Shown here one piece after another: positions 1 through 11,806 of a stretch of 64,000 nt of DNA. Position numbers and translations under genes: made by a program. Each line of letters begins with the position of its first letter. The first letter of the stretch is position 1. Origin of the DNA: Typhlomys cinereus (Eukaryota; Chordata; Mammalia; Rodentia; Platacanthomyidae); the NCBI GenBank assembly GCA_023101885.1, contig JALPQD010000016.1:12215634-12279633 (forward strand), given 5' to 3'. Below the pieces are notes generated by a model, which saw only the letters and a program-made list of their open reading frames with translations, was not told where the DNA came from and ran no database searches.

Positions 1-1894
1 AGTTGAATTACCAATTTCCAAAAAGTCAGAAGTTTTTACTTCTTAAAAGTGAGACAGAATTCTTTTGTGTTAAGTTTCATTCTTGAAGGAAAATGATTTC
101 TAGAAAAGTGAGAAGTCTGCAGTAAAAAAGGTCAAAACTTTAAGCTCACATTTTCAAAGAATAGGATTTTATCAAGCCCGTTAAGTTGCTACAGCATGGC
201 TCGTTTATGTTTTAAAGAAGTAGAATCAAAAATTAAATAAGTGGGCTTGAGATAGGGTTGTCAATATAGTAAAATAAAAGTGAAAATAGATAGGGACTCC
301 TTATAACTGTAGGTATTTTTATCTTAAATCCAAAAATAGATGGAATGGTTAAGGGATCTCATGAATACAATGTTAAGTCTGATGGAAAATGCTGACAGTT
401 ACTCAGACCTTAAAAATTCTATATTTTTAGGAGAAGTTTTAGAGTTCACAGAGAATCTGTGTGTATAGTGTGCTTACTTGAAACATGAATTCTGTGAAAT
501 GTTGACTGTTTCACAATGTTATTACTTAGAAAATGCACTGATGAGCTGAGTAGCTCCATCATTTGGATAAAGTAAAGTAACTGTGGGGATGAATTTTTTA
601 TTATACATTACAGATAAAAATACAAAACAAATAGCTGACACTTAGAAATGACCAGGTTTCATAGCTCAGAGGTGATGCAGACGGAATCTAGACTCAGGAT
701 TCCACAGTGTTTCCAAGCCACATTTTCTTGGCTGGTACAGTGACTGCAAGAAATTAGCATATTGTTCCTGTCAAATTATTTCAATGATTTTTTTTCATGT
801 TTTCAGCTTAGAGTTGTCTTCAGCTTAGAAGTCTGAATACAGGGGATAGCACTTATCAAAGCTAAAAGCATGGATGATTGTACTGCAATGAAACACATCC
901 AGGATATCAACCTAATTCAGCGTATTTGGATGATTGTATTCTAAAACCTGAACTTTCTTCTCCAGAACCCATTCTCCTATCACCTTTTTACCTTTAAGGA
1001 TTTAAGTAAATGAAATACCATATTTAGCAAACATATTCTTAATATATCTTGTGTTTCACTCTAGCAGCAAAAACTGCAAAACTTAGAACCAGGTTGTTAA
1101 AACATAAGCAAAAGAAAGAGGTTAGAGGGTGTGAAAATTCATACAGAGTCCTCAACTGGTGAAATGGCCGAGGCCAAATCACTTGCTGTCCAGCAAGAGT
1201 GGGAGTTTGGATGGATGGCCAAAACCCGCTTATGTGTTGTCCCTACAAGTAATTCCATCTTGGAAAATTGGGGAAAGGAGAATTGCTAGAGTACCTTGGG
1301 TAACAAGATAGCTATTTTAGTGAGTTCTGGGCTTGATTAAGGGACACTGACTTAAAGATTAAAGTGGAAGAGGATGGATGATTCCTGACTCAACTTTGTT
1401 CTTCCTCATGCACAGAACTGAACTCAAGCACATGCACATACACACCAGACACCCACCACAATCATCACCACTCACACATGCACATAAAATCTAAAAATGT
1501 TAAAAAGTATGTGTGCATATCTATCCTTATCATGGAACACTTATGTAGTTGTCTTATTCTACCTCTTCATTGCCAAAAGTTCAATCCCTTTAGATGTGTC
1601 TAAATAGTCAAGCTAAGCTCTGATGGGGAGAAATTTATGAGATTGTAGACATACTGACAAGGGAAGTATGTGTATATACTCCCCCACATCTTATTAGAGA
1701 TTTTAGTGTAAGAATTTTGTTTTAGGGCATGGGACATACATAAAATAACTTTCAAATTTACAAAATCATATTTGAAACATATTGCTTTTGGTGGGATATA
1801 AATTGAAAGTTCTTTTTTCTCTTCACAATTCAACTATATGAAGTAGTTGAATTATGAAACTAAGTAAGCAAGACATTTTGCTTTGCTATTAAAA
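1..1894. other. Non-coding AT-rich DNA, no gene seen
   Basis: No frame longer than about 80 codons and no recognisable exon. Around 1150-1510 a weak, diverged tRNA-SINE-like trace is visible: a head with 'aaatggccgaggccaaatcac' character near 1162, followed by CA-rich sequence and an A-rich end near 1505. It is too decayed for a firm family call. Confidence 0.5.
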
Positions 1895-2010
1895 CAAGGT
1901 CTCATGAATTCCAGACTAGACTCCAACTTGCTATGTATTAGAAGCTAACCTTGAACTTCAGGTCCTCCTACATGCACATCTAGGAAACTGTGATTATTGT
2001 TGTGTACTAT
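1895..2010 (-). repeat. B1-like SINE fragment (7SL-derived), diverged
   Basis: Read on the plus strand, the order 'aaggtctcatgaattcc', a cysteine-rich pyrimidine middle, then 'ccttgaacttcaggtcctcc' and 'catgcacatctaggaaactg' follows the antisense B1/proto-B1 layout (antisense of the 'gaggatcaggagttcaagg' core). It lacks a clean A-rich end and is heavily mutated, so it is an old copy. The presence of B1-type sequence supports a rodent. Confidence 0.5.
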
Positions 2011-2606
2011 TAGGACTTATTCACACAAAATTTGAATCAAACCGAGAGGCTTAAGCATGCTAAGGAGACTCTCTGCTCTCTGGGTGACCTCATCATTCCC
2101 AGAAACACAGATTTTAAAAGATTTTGCTTTTGCTTTTGGACCTACATCAAGTAATACTGGCTTTTGATACAGGTTTCAGCTTGACAATTGACCACTGAAG
2201 CTTGGACACATCTCTGGAGAATTTCTAGCACAGGTGAGCCTAGAGCAAGCCTGTGGGAGATTATTTAATTAATGAGGGAAGATGCATCCCATATTAGGTG
2301 GGACACATTCCCTGGGAAGGTAGATAAAATGGAGTGAGCTCATTCATAACTGACCATACTTTGGCACATTAACATACAGGTAAAACTGGTTGCAGGAATT
2401 GCTCTTTCCTGGCAATTCCTGTGGGTATGGAATATCCATCTATTTTAGCTGATGATGTTGGTATGAACTCTCCCGACAAGCAGGACTATGTGCTGTAACA
2501 AGAATCATGAGCTACAATAGACTCCTTGTTCCACTACATTGTTTGATCATGTATTTACCAGCAATGAGTACAGAGAGTGCATCACTTTTGAAGATAATAA
2601 AATTTT
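2011..2606. other. Unique non-coding stretch
   Basis: No gene, and no repeat that I can name, between the B1-like trace and the left target-site duplication of the twin-primed L1. Confidence 0.4.
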
Positions 2607-3747
2607 ATATTACTTTATTCTTTTTTTAATATAACATTTTTTATTATCTCCGCTCATACAAACTTAACAGGTACACCGGTTCCCTCCCCCCCCCTCCTCC
2701 CCCCACCCCTCTGCTAGCCCTCCCCTCACCCCTCCCTCCCCACCCCCCAGTGCCTCCCCTCCCCCAATCCCCGGAGAATCCTTTAATGTGCATGCCTGAC
2801 TGTCCTCTGGATCCTCCTCTCCAATGACATACAAGGACCCAGCAGCATTTCCCTGAACCCTTTCCTGTGTTCCCCTTAACCATAAGAACACTATTTTGGC
2901 TGTCAATCCCTTGCCTCCACAGATCTTGGTGCTTTTAGCAAATGCTAGACTTTGTGGGGACAATAGTGTATTGGACATTGTGCAGGGCATGTAAAGTCCA
3001 ATTATGATTGCTTTGGCCCTTACTTGTGTGGAGTATCTTGCATATCATTGCTCCTCCCATCCTTGTGCTCTTACACTCTTACTGCCCCCTCTTCCGCAAA
3101 ATTCCCTGAGCTTCAGGATGAGGAGAGATTAGGCTGGCCTAGTTCTAAGTGGTTGATATAGAGTCTCTGAAGTTCTGGATTATGGTTCATTGATTTTCTT
3201 TTGCAGTTTTGCTGCTCCTGCAATGCCCTTCACTCCATCCTAATGGGTATTGGATGTCACCCTCTGGCCAAAGATAAAAAACTGTTAAACTAGAGTCTTG
3301 TTATAAGAGTATATTCAAAGGCAATAAAAGTAGGAAACCACAGTGAGGGAGGGGTCAATCACCCATTTGCAAAATGGTTACTTATTATCTGCCAGACTAT
3401 ATGCCCTCCCCTTCTGGTGAGATCATACCCCCTCAGTTGTAGATGATCAGGAACGAAAATTCTGTGAAGTTAACCAGATGTCTCATTGCTTACTCAGAGT
3501 CCTTGATGGAGGCCTATTTTCTCTGCTGTTACATGGTCCCCTTTCTCCTTGTTTCTGGTGTGGCCCTCATACCTCATCCCGCCTGTTCATACTCCTTGCA
3601 ATTACTGTATTATATTGAGTGAAGTATCCCAGACCCAGAAAATTAAGCACCGTATGTACTCCCTAATAGGTGGCTCCTAGTACCAAACCCACCCAGCCCA
3701 CCTAGAGACACTTGATGATAAATCTCTGTAATATTACTTTATTCTTT
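2607..3747 (-). mobile_element. 5'-inverted (twin-primed) L1 insertion with 17-bp TSD
   Basis: The direct repeat atattactttattcttt occurs at 2607-2623 and 3731-3747. Between them, 2624-3608 is the reverse complement of the L1 3' UTR: a poly(T) start, then a C-rich strand at 2683-2770 (antisense of the L1 3' UTR polypurine tract), then the body. It matches the 3' UTR of the L1 at 44145-50544 in this window. At about 3608 the orientation flips: 3609-3730 reads in the sense direction and encodes the last codons of ORF2 plus the first 3' UTR bases (compare 49495-49620). The flipped segment ends where the minus-strand part begins in L1 coordinates. This is the structure expected from twin priming during target-primed reverse transcription. 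The copy has no coding capacity. Confidence 0.9.
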
Positions 3748-6700
3748 AGTTAATTAGCATGAGTGAGAACTGAGCAAATAGACACTGTGCCTCAGTTTCC
3801 TTGAGAGAGTATGCTAAAAAAATGCCAACTGAATGATCATTCAGGAAGTAGTAACAATTCAGAACGTTTTATGAAAATAATGGATGTTAACTTGCCAGGC
3901 TAAGACATTAGCTGAATAAAAACTATTATAAAAACTTTTATGAGTTATTTTCACTTAAAATTTCCCAAGGTCACAAGACAGAAAAAATGAGAATTTATTG
4001 ATTCTGTTTAGGAGGTGAGGGAAATGAGGCATGGGAAATTTTAGCTATCTTCTCTCATTTTTCTATCTTACATAGTTTTATAAGATGCAAATGTTAAATG
4101 ACACACCTGGAAGTCAAGACATTAAAAAAAATGTTATGTGAAACTCTCATCTGAGGGGATATTAAAAGGGCCAAAATAAGTTGGGAAGCTGTAGTGTAAA
4201 CATAATTAAACTCTTAAGTGGGGGGTCCTAAAAAAAAGATATGCTAGACTGAGCTGCATCTTATCTTACCAAGAGTTGGCAAGGCCAACTCACAAATGAA
4301 CAAGGACAAAAAATAACCTTGAAATGTACTTCTTGCTTTATAGTCTTGCAAATAAATTGTATGTTTTTTATATTAAGATCATACATTTACTTGATTTTCC
4401 TCATTTGAGAGTGGCCTTTTGAAACTTAACTTTTTTAGATGATAGGCAGCCAATTAAAAGAATGATTCTAACCTTGAAGAGTCTGGTCATTAGAGGGCAA
4501 TAAATGTGTGCTTGCATGCGCATGGGGGGAGGTGGTGGTACTGTGCTTGTGTGAAGCACCTGGTTTTTCAGGACTGACTGTTGTTTCTGGAAATGGCTGG
4601 CAGCCACACAAATAGCTTTCCATGTGAACTCACAGCATGCTTCTGAAGAACTGCACCGCTCAGAGTTCCAACTTGTATACCTGGAGCTTCCTGAGTGGCG
4701 ACATTCCCCTTCAGTTACCACCTCAAAGACTTCATCCCAGGGCCCCAAGAAGCTGTAAGCATCTGCTGCCATCCGCCAATCTGATACTCAGTAGACGTTT
4801 CACAGGTTTGCTTGGATCTTCATTTCTTAGTAAATGGAACTTTCCAATGGAATCTAATCTTGAGTACTTGACTGAGCTAACCCTTTGTGTTTTTCTCCAC
4901 CAGAATCATCTAGCATCCTTGTCTTTCTGTTATGTCTGAATCACAGTCAAGTAAAACCCTAAGAGGTACTGACCTAATCCAACAAGTATCACTAAAACAT
5001 TTTACTTTGAGAAAAAGTCATAAACTTTTACATCCTTTTTATACTAGGTGAGTTGATTAACATTACAGATATTGAGAAAGGGGATAAAAAGTTATTCTGC
5101 ATATTGCTGATAAAATCATGATAAACAGTTTAAGGGCACAAGGCATCTATTCTCTTATGATAGTCTGGTTGTTGCTTGTACAGCTTGGCAGGAGAGCTCA
5201 ATGCAACACCAAGAGTCAAAGGAACTGGCCACACCATATTCATGTAATAGTTGAGAGAGGGACAATTCTCACTTGCTAGACCAGTATATCTGACCAAATA
5301 TACAGGAGAATGCCAACTTTCTTAACCAGTGCTCTGTATTTTATTCATCTATTCAGAACCTTGTTCCACTCACCATAGGTAGGTGCTTCCTAATCAACTA
5401 GACAATCTCCTTCAATTTTGATCTGGGCCTAACTACTGATTATTTACAAAGGTGCCCAGAGCTCAAACCCTCAACCATCAAGCTGACACCTGTGCCTGAT
5501 TATAACAATGGATAAGTTTTCCACCATAGAGAATGAAACTTTCAGCCTTCACAAGGGATGGATCTCTAATTGTAACAAATATCAAGGCTGCTAAGAAAAT
5601 TCAGCGTTCTGTTATTTCCTTCCCTCTGAGTTCTCATTTCCAAGATGGCTATCATCCTATATATTTAGAGAAATCAAGGCAGGATGAATTCTGCTTCTTG
5701 TGTCTGTCACAAGACACAATAATAATAATAAAGAATGGAATGTTCTACTCTCTCCATAGCCTTCTAAGACTGATGGTTGTATGTAATTTTTAGCTTAAAT
5801 TACTCAGTAGATAAAGTCACCTGAAGTTTATCTTTAAAATAAAGCTTTTTCAATGTCTTAAGCATGCTAACATGTATTACAAATGTCCAAGTCTAAAGAC
5901 TGCTGTGTGTCCAAGTATTCCACTTGTATGCCCAAGTTCCTACTGAATGAAGCATCCCTGAACAATTGAGAAGAGCAATAAGTAACACCAAGGATAAGAT
6001 AGAAACTTTTTATAGTATAAGTTTATTTAAAATATAATTTTAAGAGTGTCAACGGGTGTTCCTTTCAGAAGTGGACATGAGAAGGAAGAAACGGAATGCA
6101 TGAAACCATCTTTTTACTAGAAGCCTTGGGAAATTAACAAAATCCCCAGTATCAGACATGTGACATCTCAAATGAGTTGTGGTTCAGAGGGGTCTCAGTG
6201 CTGTCTTTGTTCTTGGTTGCCATCTAGAAACGGATGGAAAGACCTTAACAGTGAAGACACTATAATATTGATGTAAGGCATGGAAATTTCAATCTGAAAC
6301 TGATCTGGAAGTTTCTTCCTTGCTGGTAAGCTGTCAAAGTACCGAAAGGTACTACACAGTCTGTTTGGGAAGAAAATAAATCTACACTCTCATCCAACCA
6401 AGAATTCTGCAGTCTACCGTAGTTACTACCCTAGGAAGAGGTCATCAGTGGTGCAATAATGCTCTGAATGGTATGGAAATAACTATCTTCTTTCTGGCTG
6501 GATTTAAGGCTTGCTTTACAGAAGGAAACACATGACTGCTACTGGAAAAGAGGCCAAGAACCTGTGGATAGGGTGGCCATAATCCCCAGGAGGGAAGAAA
6601 CTACTAAGGCTTACCATAACCACATGCTATCTGGGCACATTGATCACTATACCCATAGACAAGAGCAGCTCTAGCTTTCAACTGAGAAGCTTCCTTTAGC

Positions 6701-6761
6701 AATGGAAAGCACTGGTGCAAACGAAAACAGCTGATCATAGCACAGAGAATACATGGCTGTA
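3748..6761. other. Unique non-coding stretch
   Basis: AT-rich sequence without recognisable exons or RNA genes. The longest frames (about 100-120 codons near 4400-4940) overlap on both strands, have no recognisable domain and look like chance. A small hairpin (agtacc-gaaa-ggtact) lies at about 6338-6353. I see no clear repeat family. Confidence 0.5.
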
Positions 6762-7179
6762 TAGTGCTGTAGAGTCCACTACCTGCAGCGTGGCGTGTCT
6801 CTACCCACTCACACACTCATTCACACGATTGCACAGCTCCTGGCTGTGAGGATGAGAAAGTCAGGTCCTGGCCATCCCCACCTCCGCCTCAATCTCCCAG
6901 AGACTAGGCCACGGGACAGGGAGATTGTCAGAAGAAGAGCTCGGTTTATTGGCAGAAACAAAGGACTTATATAGACAAAAGACCAAAAGGCGCCAAATAG
7001 GCAACAAATTGTGTTAAAGGTTAACATAACCTTCAGGTACCACAGGTGAAGTCCAAAGTCACTTAGCACAGAGGGCAGGCCAATACCTGAAACCCAGGAC
7101 ACTAGCCCTCAGTGCCATCTTTAGTCCCATATGCTTGGCTATGGCCTGGGGCAAATCCTGGGTAGGCCCAACATAGTGC
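6762..7179 (-). mobile_element. Solo LTR of an endogenous retrovirus with 6-bp TSD
   Basis: A 406-bp element (6768-7173) begins TG and ends CA on the plus strand and is flanked on both sides by the perfect hexamer TAGTGC (6762-6767 and 7174-7179). On the minus strand it starts TGTTGGGCCTACCC and carries a TATA-type box CTATATAAG (6966-6974) closely followed by a polyadenylation signal AATAAA (6945-6950), the expected U3-R order. A 6-bp duplication is typical of class II (ERV2/ERVK) elements. No gag, pol or env sequence lies beside it, so it is a solo LTR left by recombination between two LTRs. I cannot name the family. Confidence 0.87.
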
Positions 7180-7905
7180 TTAGTCCTTTGCAGGAAATCT
7201 AAACCATCCTTCCCACAAGGTTTAGAGAACATTTGGGAGGAGTCAGAAGCAAGAATGTAAGAGTTTAAAACAAAGCTACTGTCTACAAAATTCTTCTCCC
7301 ATCCTTAGTGAAATGTTGAGAGGTCAGTGTACAGTAGACAAAGTTGCCAATGAGTTTATGGACACTGAAGCCAGTTATATCCAACAGATATCATCTGAAG
7401 CACTCCTTCCCACCCTCTGTAGTACTCTCATAAAGGAACCAAATTATACTTGCCTAGGGATGGGGTAAGATGAAAAAATAGGACAGCAGATAAATACATA
7501 AAACAAAGCAAAGCCAAAGGAATTCCTAGCTTCTTAATAAAGGAAGAGATGGATTCACTACTCTTACAGTTATCTTTAACTCATTGACTTAGACCTGAAT
7601 TTTGTAGCTGCTGTGTTTTTAAACTCAAAACTGTTGATTCCTGATCTTTCCTATGGATGTTAAATACTCTGGTCCCTTTCTCTGTAGACATTCTAACCTG
7701 AACAAGATGTAAATAGTTTTATTTGCTGACCAAACAACACATTAACTACCTCATTAAATGATCCATGGTTGTTTGAGTTGATAGTTTAGGGGACAGCTTT
7801 TGAGATCACAAGCTCGCAGTTTAGGAAACCACGTGAACTAAATATATATGCCTTACTTTATTATGTTTCACTGTAAAGGAACATGACCCTCTGTTTCTCA
7901 CATAG
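7180..7905. other. Unique non-coding stretch
   Basis: Non-coding, AT-rich, between two LTRs. I see nothing that can be assigned. Confidence 0.4.
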
Positions 7906-8575
7906 TGTGGGGGCATCAGCCCTACAGCCTGCTCGCTAGAGAATGACACATTAACATCTAAAGTGGGCAGTTGTTAGGTAGATTCCTCCCTTTGGGAGTT
8001 GAGTTTTTCCTCTTTTCTGCATAGACAACGACAGGTGAATTCCTTCCTCTGGGAATTAAGTTTACCTCCTGTCTGTTCTCAGATTGCTCTTGTTCTTCTC
8101 AGATCTGGTGAAGTTAAACCTTCCAAGGGGAAGTTCCTTCCCTATACATTTGAGATACATTAATGCATGGACCAGGTAATTCTATTTTGAGACATTTATC
8201 GTCCATTCCTTTTTAGCAATTAAGTGTCATGCCTGGTTTTAACTCTACCTGGAGATATCATGTCTGGTCTCACAAAACAGTGCATGTCACTCCTGCCTTT
8301 TCTTTGTTAGCCAGAATGTATACATTTTACATAATCCTGTAAAGAATTCCCCCCTTCTTTGATTGTTTTCCTATAAATACTCATGTGTGCTACAATAAAA
8401 TTGGCTTAGATGATGGGGACATCCTAGGATCCCTCTGACCCTGATCAATTCCTACCGCCACTTCAGTTTCCTGAATGTAAGTTTGGGTTTATGCTGATTC
8501 ATAGACCCAGACAACATGATATTGTCTTTTATCTGAGTTTCAATAAATAATTTGTACCCTCTTGATTTTTCATTG
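7906..8575 (+). mobile_element. LTR-like element, plus strand
   Basis: It begins TGTGGGGGCATCAGCC and has a TATA box TATAAA at 8372-8377 followed by AATAAA at 8394-8399. A second AATAAA follows near 8541. The middle contains phrases (a lowered-identity 'gggcagttgttaggtagattcctccc' and 'tttgttagccagaatgtata') that recur in the same order at 35997-36320, so it belongs to a repeated family. The 3' limit is uncertain: ending at about 8575 gives a near-matching flank (acatag / tcatag), but an end near 8512 is also possible. No internal retroviral sequence adjoins it. Confidence 0.6.
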
Positions 8576-8727
8576 TCATCATAGGCAAGCTAATTCAGGC
8601 CCTTTATGAGAGTACTGCAGGCCGCATTTGCTGCTTCTGCTGCTGTTCCTCCTCCTCCCCACTTTCCTTCTTTTCCTCTGCATCCTCCTCATTTCCCCCT
8701 CCTTTGCCCTTCCTCCTCTTCCTTTTT

Positions 8728-8771
8728 CTCATTTTCCTCCTTTTCTTTTTTTTTTAATTATTTATTCAATT

Positions 8772-8810
<39 letters not shown>

Positions 8811-9044
8811 TGTGTAGAACCACTGGCGAATTCAGGAACCACCATGGACCGCCTCTACCTCCTCCTTGTTTACTCTGCCCCGGGATTCACAGGCTGTGCC
8901 CTAGGAGGACCAGAAACGCAGGCCGCCCTGCTTCCGCCCGGCATTTATACGTGAGGTCTAGGATCTGAACTCAGGAACTTCCACCTGCAAGGCAGAGGCT
9001 TAACACCTGAGCCACCATTCCAGCCCCTCATTTTCCTCCTTTTC
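8728..9044 (-). mobile_element. tRNA-derived SINE (young subfamily), minus strand, 18-bp TSD
   Basis: The body is 8746-9026, flanked by ctcattttcctccttttc at 8728-8745 and 9027-9044. On the minus strand it starts ggggctgga and has a box-A-like 'tggctcagg' and a box-B-like 'gagttcagatcc' (RNA polymerase III promoter). A GC-rich body of about 200 bp follows, then a (CA)n run and an A-rich tail. The head resembles B2-type rodent SINEs; the body does not match mouse B2 as I know it. Frames of 108-120 codons across this copy are translations of the SINE and its (TG)n tract, not genes. Confidence 0.85.
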
Positions 9045-10226
9045 ATCCTTTTTCTTTTTTCCTTTTTTTCTGCCTTTCTCTCTTATTGTCTCTTCTCTCT
9101 TTCTATGAATAGAAAAAAAGGCTTAACTGCTATTCTAATATCAAATTACAGAAACATAGAATACTTTTGTAATGAAATATGAATGTGTGTGTCCATGAAC
9201 ACAATCAGGCAATTAATTCTATTTTGGATACAAGCTCAGGGCTTCTGATTCAGTTCATTCCATCAGCTTATCTATGTGTTGAAACAATCAAATCTGACAC
9301 CAAATGGAGAAAGAAAAATACCTCCTGATTTCAAGTTGGGGTTAAACTTATGAGAGACTGACTATAAAACAAAGTTTGTACAGCTTCCAGTTTAAGTTGC
9401 TTACTCTACCTTATAAAAGTTATGCTAAAAAGTACAAATAATACAGGCAAATAGATATAGATACACATAGATCCAGATATATAAGGTTCATTATTCCAGT
9501 TAGTCTCAGCTGTCAACATGAGGGGATACATAAAAGGTGGGCCTTCCAACACGCACATGCAAAATTATTTAGTTGAGGAAGGCTTCTGAATAGGCCTGTA
9601 GGAGATTGGGTGAATAAGATAGCCAGCTGGTTAGCATTTGGGCAGAGTGGCAAGCTGGAAAGCAAGTGTGTAGCATGGAACGTTTCCTTTGCACTTGACT
9701 TCAGATATTGCATAGGTAGTTCACTCTGCTCCTGCTAATGACACCTGATGTGTCAGGTGTCTGTACCCTGGAAATGTAAGCCAATAAAATCCCTTATTTA
9801 GGCTTGGAGTTTACCACAGCAATAAAGTTAAACAACTAATGTAGTCATGAAAACAGTTCTTATCCCTGTAGAGATGGACGGGGTTACCCTCTTCATGCAT
9901 GGACACCAAATTTCTCATCAATTAGAATTTTTGTTTGTTTTGCTTTTAAATATTTCTTAACTTTGAAACTTTAAAACTTCACATGGAAGATTGATTCAAT
10001 CGTTGTTTATGATCATGACAACTTTTCCCTCCTCTAAGGGAGAGGATGAGGGTGGACTATCTCAATCTTATAAGCATGCCTTGCTTGGTCTCTACGGCAG
10101 TCAGCTCCCATCCTGACATTGTCTAGGAAACACCTGACAGTGTTATACATCCCAGATAACTCAGGGAGCCCTGTGAGCTCGGAAGAAAGATGAAGACCAC
10201 AAACATATCGACATGCATGCTTCATA
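9045..10226. other. Non-coding, with an old repeat end near 9720-9850
   Basis: At 9755-9845 the run 'ggaaatgtaagccaataaaat...ttaccacagcaataaagttaaacaac' resembles the terminal part of a common rodent interspersed repeat (similar wording recurs near 35790-35880). The perfect hairpin acacctga-tgtg-tcaggtgt sits at 9741-9760. No gene is seen. Confidence 0.4.
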
Positions 10227-10310
10227 TTCTTTCTGTCTCCCTTTCTCTCTTTCCCCCTTCTTTCAATGTCTCTCTCTCTTTCTCTCTTCCACTCTATCTC
10301 CCTTTCACTT
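10227..10310. repeat. CT-rich low-complexity tract
   Basis: Polypyrimidine plus strand dominated by tctctc, ccctttctc and similar units. The frames through it are low-complexity. Confidence 0.75.
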
Positions 10311-10567
10311 TTTGTTGATTTTTCTCTATCCTCAAAGACACATCATTTCCTATCGTAAAGCTCATGTCTTAAACATGCCTTCTGTAGTACTCATATATGT
10401 CTTAATACTACACATGTTCACGTGAAGAAGTGTTTGAGATTTTTTAGCCATTAATCAGCCATCTTGACATTCAGTCTGAGGGATTTCAAATATGTAGATG
10501 TTTATTTTTTATTCGTGTGCATGCATGTGGTTTGAACATGTATGTTTTCATGTGTATGTAGGTATGT

Positions 10568-10572
<5 letters not shown>
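10311..10572. other. Non-coding spacer between CT-rich and TG tracts
   Basis: No gene or nameable repeat; short AT-rich sequence. Confidence 0.4.

Positions 10573-10610
<38 letters not shown>
10573..10610. repeat. (TG)n microsatellite
   Basis: About 19 uninterrupted TG units preceded by tatgtgtgtatg. The sequence after it (catccacatggatgtcagaggttcat) resembles the end of a B3/B4-type SINE in antisense, a common seat for such repeats. Confidence 0.9.
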
Positions 10611-10611
<1 letters not shown>

Positions 10612-11132
10612 ATCCACATGGATGTCAGAGGTTCATACTGAATACCTTCTTCAATTTTGCTTTGCCTTACTTATTTTATTGACATCCTTATATATGAATA
10701 TAGTAAATTTATGTGGTTTTATTCTTTACTACTCTTTGACATCCCCTCCTATCCCAATTCATACTTTTGCCTTCCCATCCAGTCTCCCTTCTACTTTCAC
10801 ATCTCTTTGCATGTAGGATATACTGGATTATATCTGGAATGTGTATACTGGAAAATGCCTGTGTGCTTGGATGGCTTATCAGTGGGCAAATGGTTGAGTA
10901 GAGAAGATCCCTTTCTCCTGTCTGGCATTAACCTTCAATAGTCTCTTTGAGTATTTACCTTGTTTTGAGAATAAAGTATCACACTGAACCTGGAACTTTT
11001 TGATTCAGGAAGACTACCTGGCCAGCAAGTTCTGGAGACAAAGCTAGGACTGTAGACACAGGATAGCACATTCATCCTTTCACATGGGTCCTTAGGTTTG
11101 CACATTGGAGATTTTGCCAAGTGAACCATCAT
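10611..11132. other. Non-coding spacer
   Basis: Overlapping frames of about 80-95 codons occur at 10568-10941, but they start in the (TG)n tract and have no recognisable domain. Nothing else is seen. Confidence 0.4.
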
Positions 11133-11442
11133 CTTTTTTTAAAAATTTTTTAATTTTTTAATTTATTATTTATTCAATTGTTCATGTGTGCGCGTATGCG
11201 TGTGTGTATGTGTGTGTGTGTGTGTGTGTAGAACCACGGACGAATTCGGGAACCACCATGGACCGCCTCCACTTCCTCCTTGTTTACTCAGCCCCAGGAT
11301 TCACAGGTTCCGCCCTACCAGGACCAGAAACGCAGGCCGCCCCCTCTTCCGCCCGGCATCTATACATGGGGTCTAGGATCCGAACTCAGGACCTTCTGCC
11401 TGCAAGGCAGAGGCTTAACCCCTGAGCCACCTCTCCAGCCCC
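11133..11442 (-). mobile_element. tRNA-derived SINE (young subfamily), minus strand
   Basis: Same family as the copy at 8746-9026. On the plus strand it runs A/T-rich tail, (TG)n, 'gaaccacggacgaattcggg', GC-rich body, then the antisense head ending ctctccagcccc at 11442. The box B antisense (ggatccgaactc) lies near 11378-11389. I did not see a clean target-site duplication. Confidence 0.82.
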
Positions 11443-11754
11443 TCTTAAACTCCCTTATGTGTCATCACTAACCTTTGCTAGAGTGCAAACAAATAAATAT
11501 TAGGATTCCCTCATTTTACAATGGAATATATAAAATTCACTGACATATTTACTTGTGGAAAATTATGGGTCATTTAGAGATGATTGTTAAAATTAAACTC
11601 AGGACTGCAGCTTTCCTTATTCACACTTTCTGTTCAGAATTCCCTTCCTGCCTCAAGCTCTCTGTCAAACGGTTAGTACTGGTTCTTTTTCACTAGTTAT
11701 TTCTGTATGTCTACTTTTTTTTGTTTTTGTTTTTGTTTTTGCCTCCTGGACAAA

Positions 11755-11755
<1 letters not shown>
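11443..11755. other. Non-coding spacer
   Basis: No gene or nameable repeat. A short T/G-rich run (ttttgtttttg units) lies at 11715-11740, just before the CA tract. Confidence 0.4.

Positions 11756-11802
<47 letters not shown>
11756..11802. repeat. (CA)n microsatellite
   Basis: About 23 CA units, preceded by a run of ttttgtttttg units and followed by A-rich sequence (11815-11880). The polar Cys/Val or His/Thr reading frames here come from the repeat. Confidence 0.9.

Positions 11803-11806
<4 letters not shown>

Noticed and set aside
2644..2990. Glycine-rich minus-strand frames (also at 43512-43852)
   Set aside because: These are the L1 3' UTR polypurine tract and body read as protein; the same pattern appears at each L1 3' end.
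8606..8968. Overlapping 108- and 120-codon frames
   Set aside because: They translate a CT-rich tract, a (TG)n run and an antisense SINE; the coding appearance is a repeat artefact.
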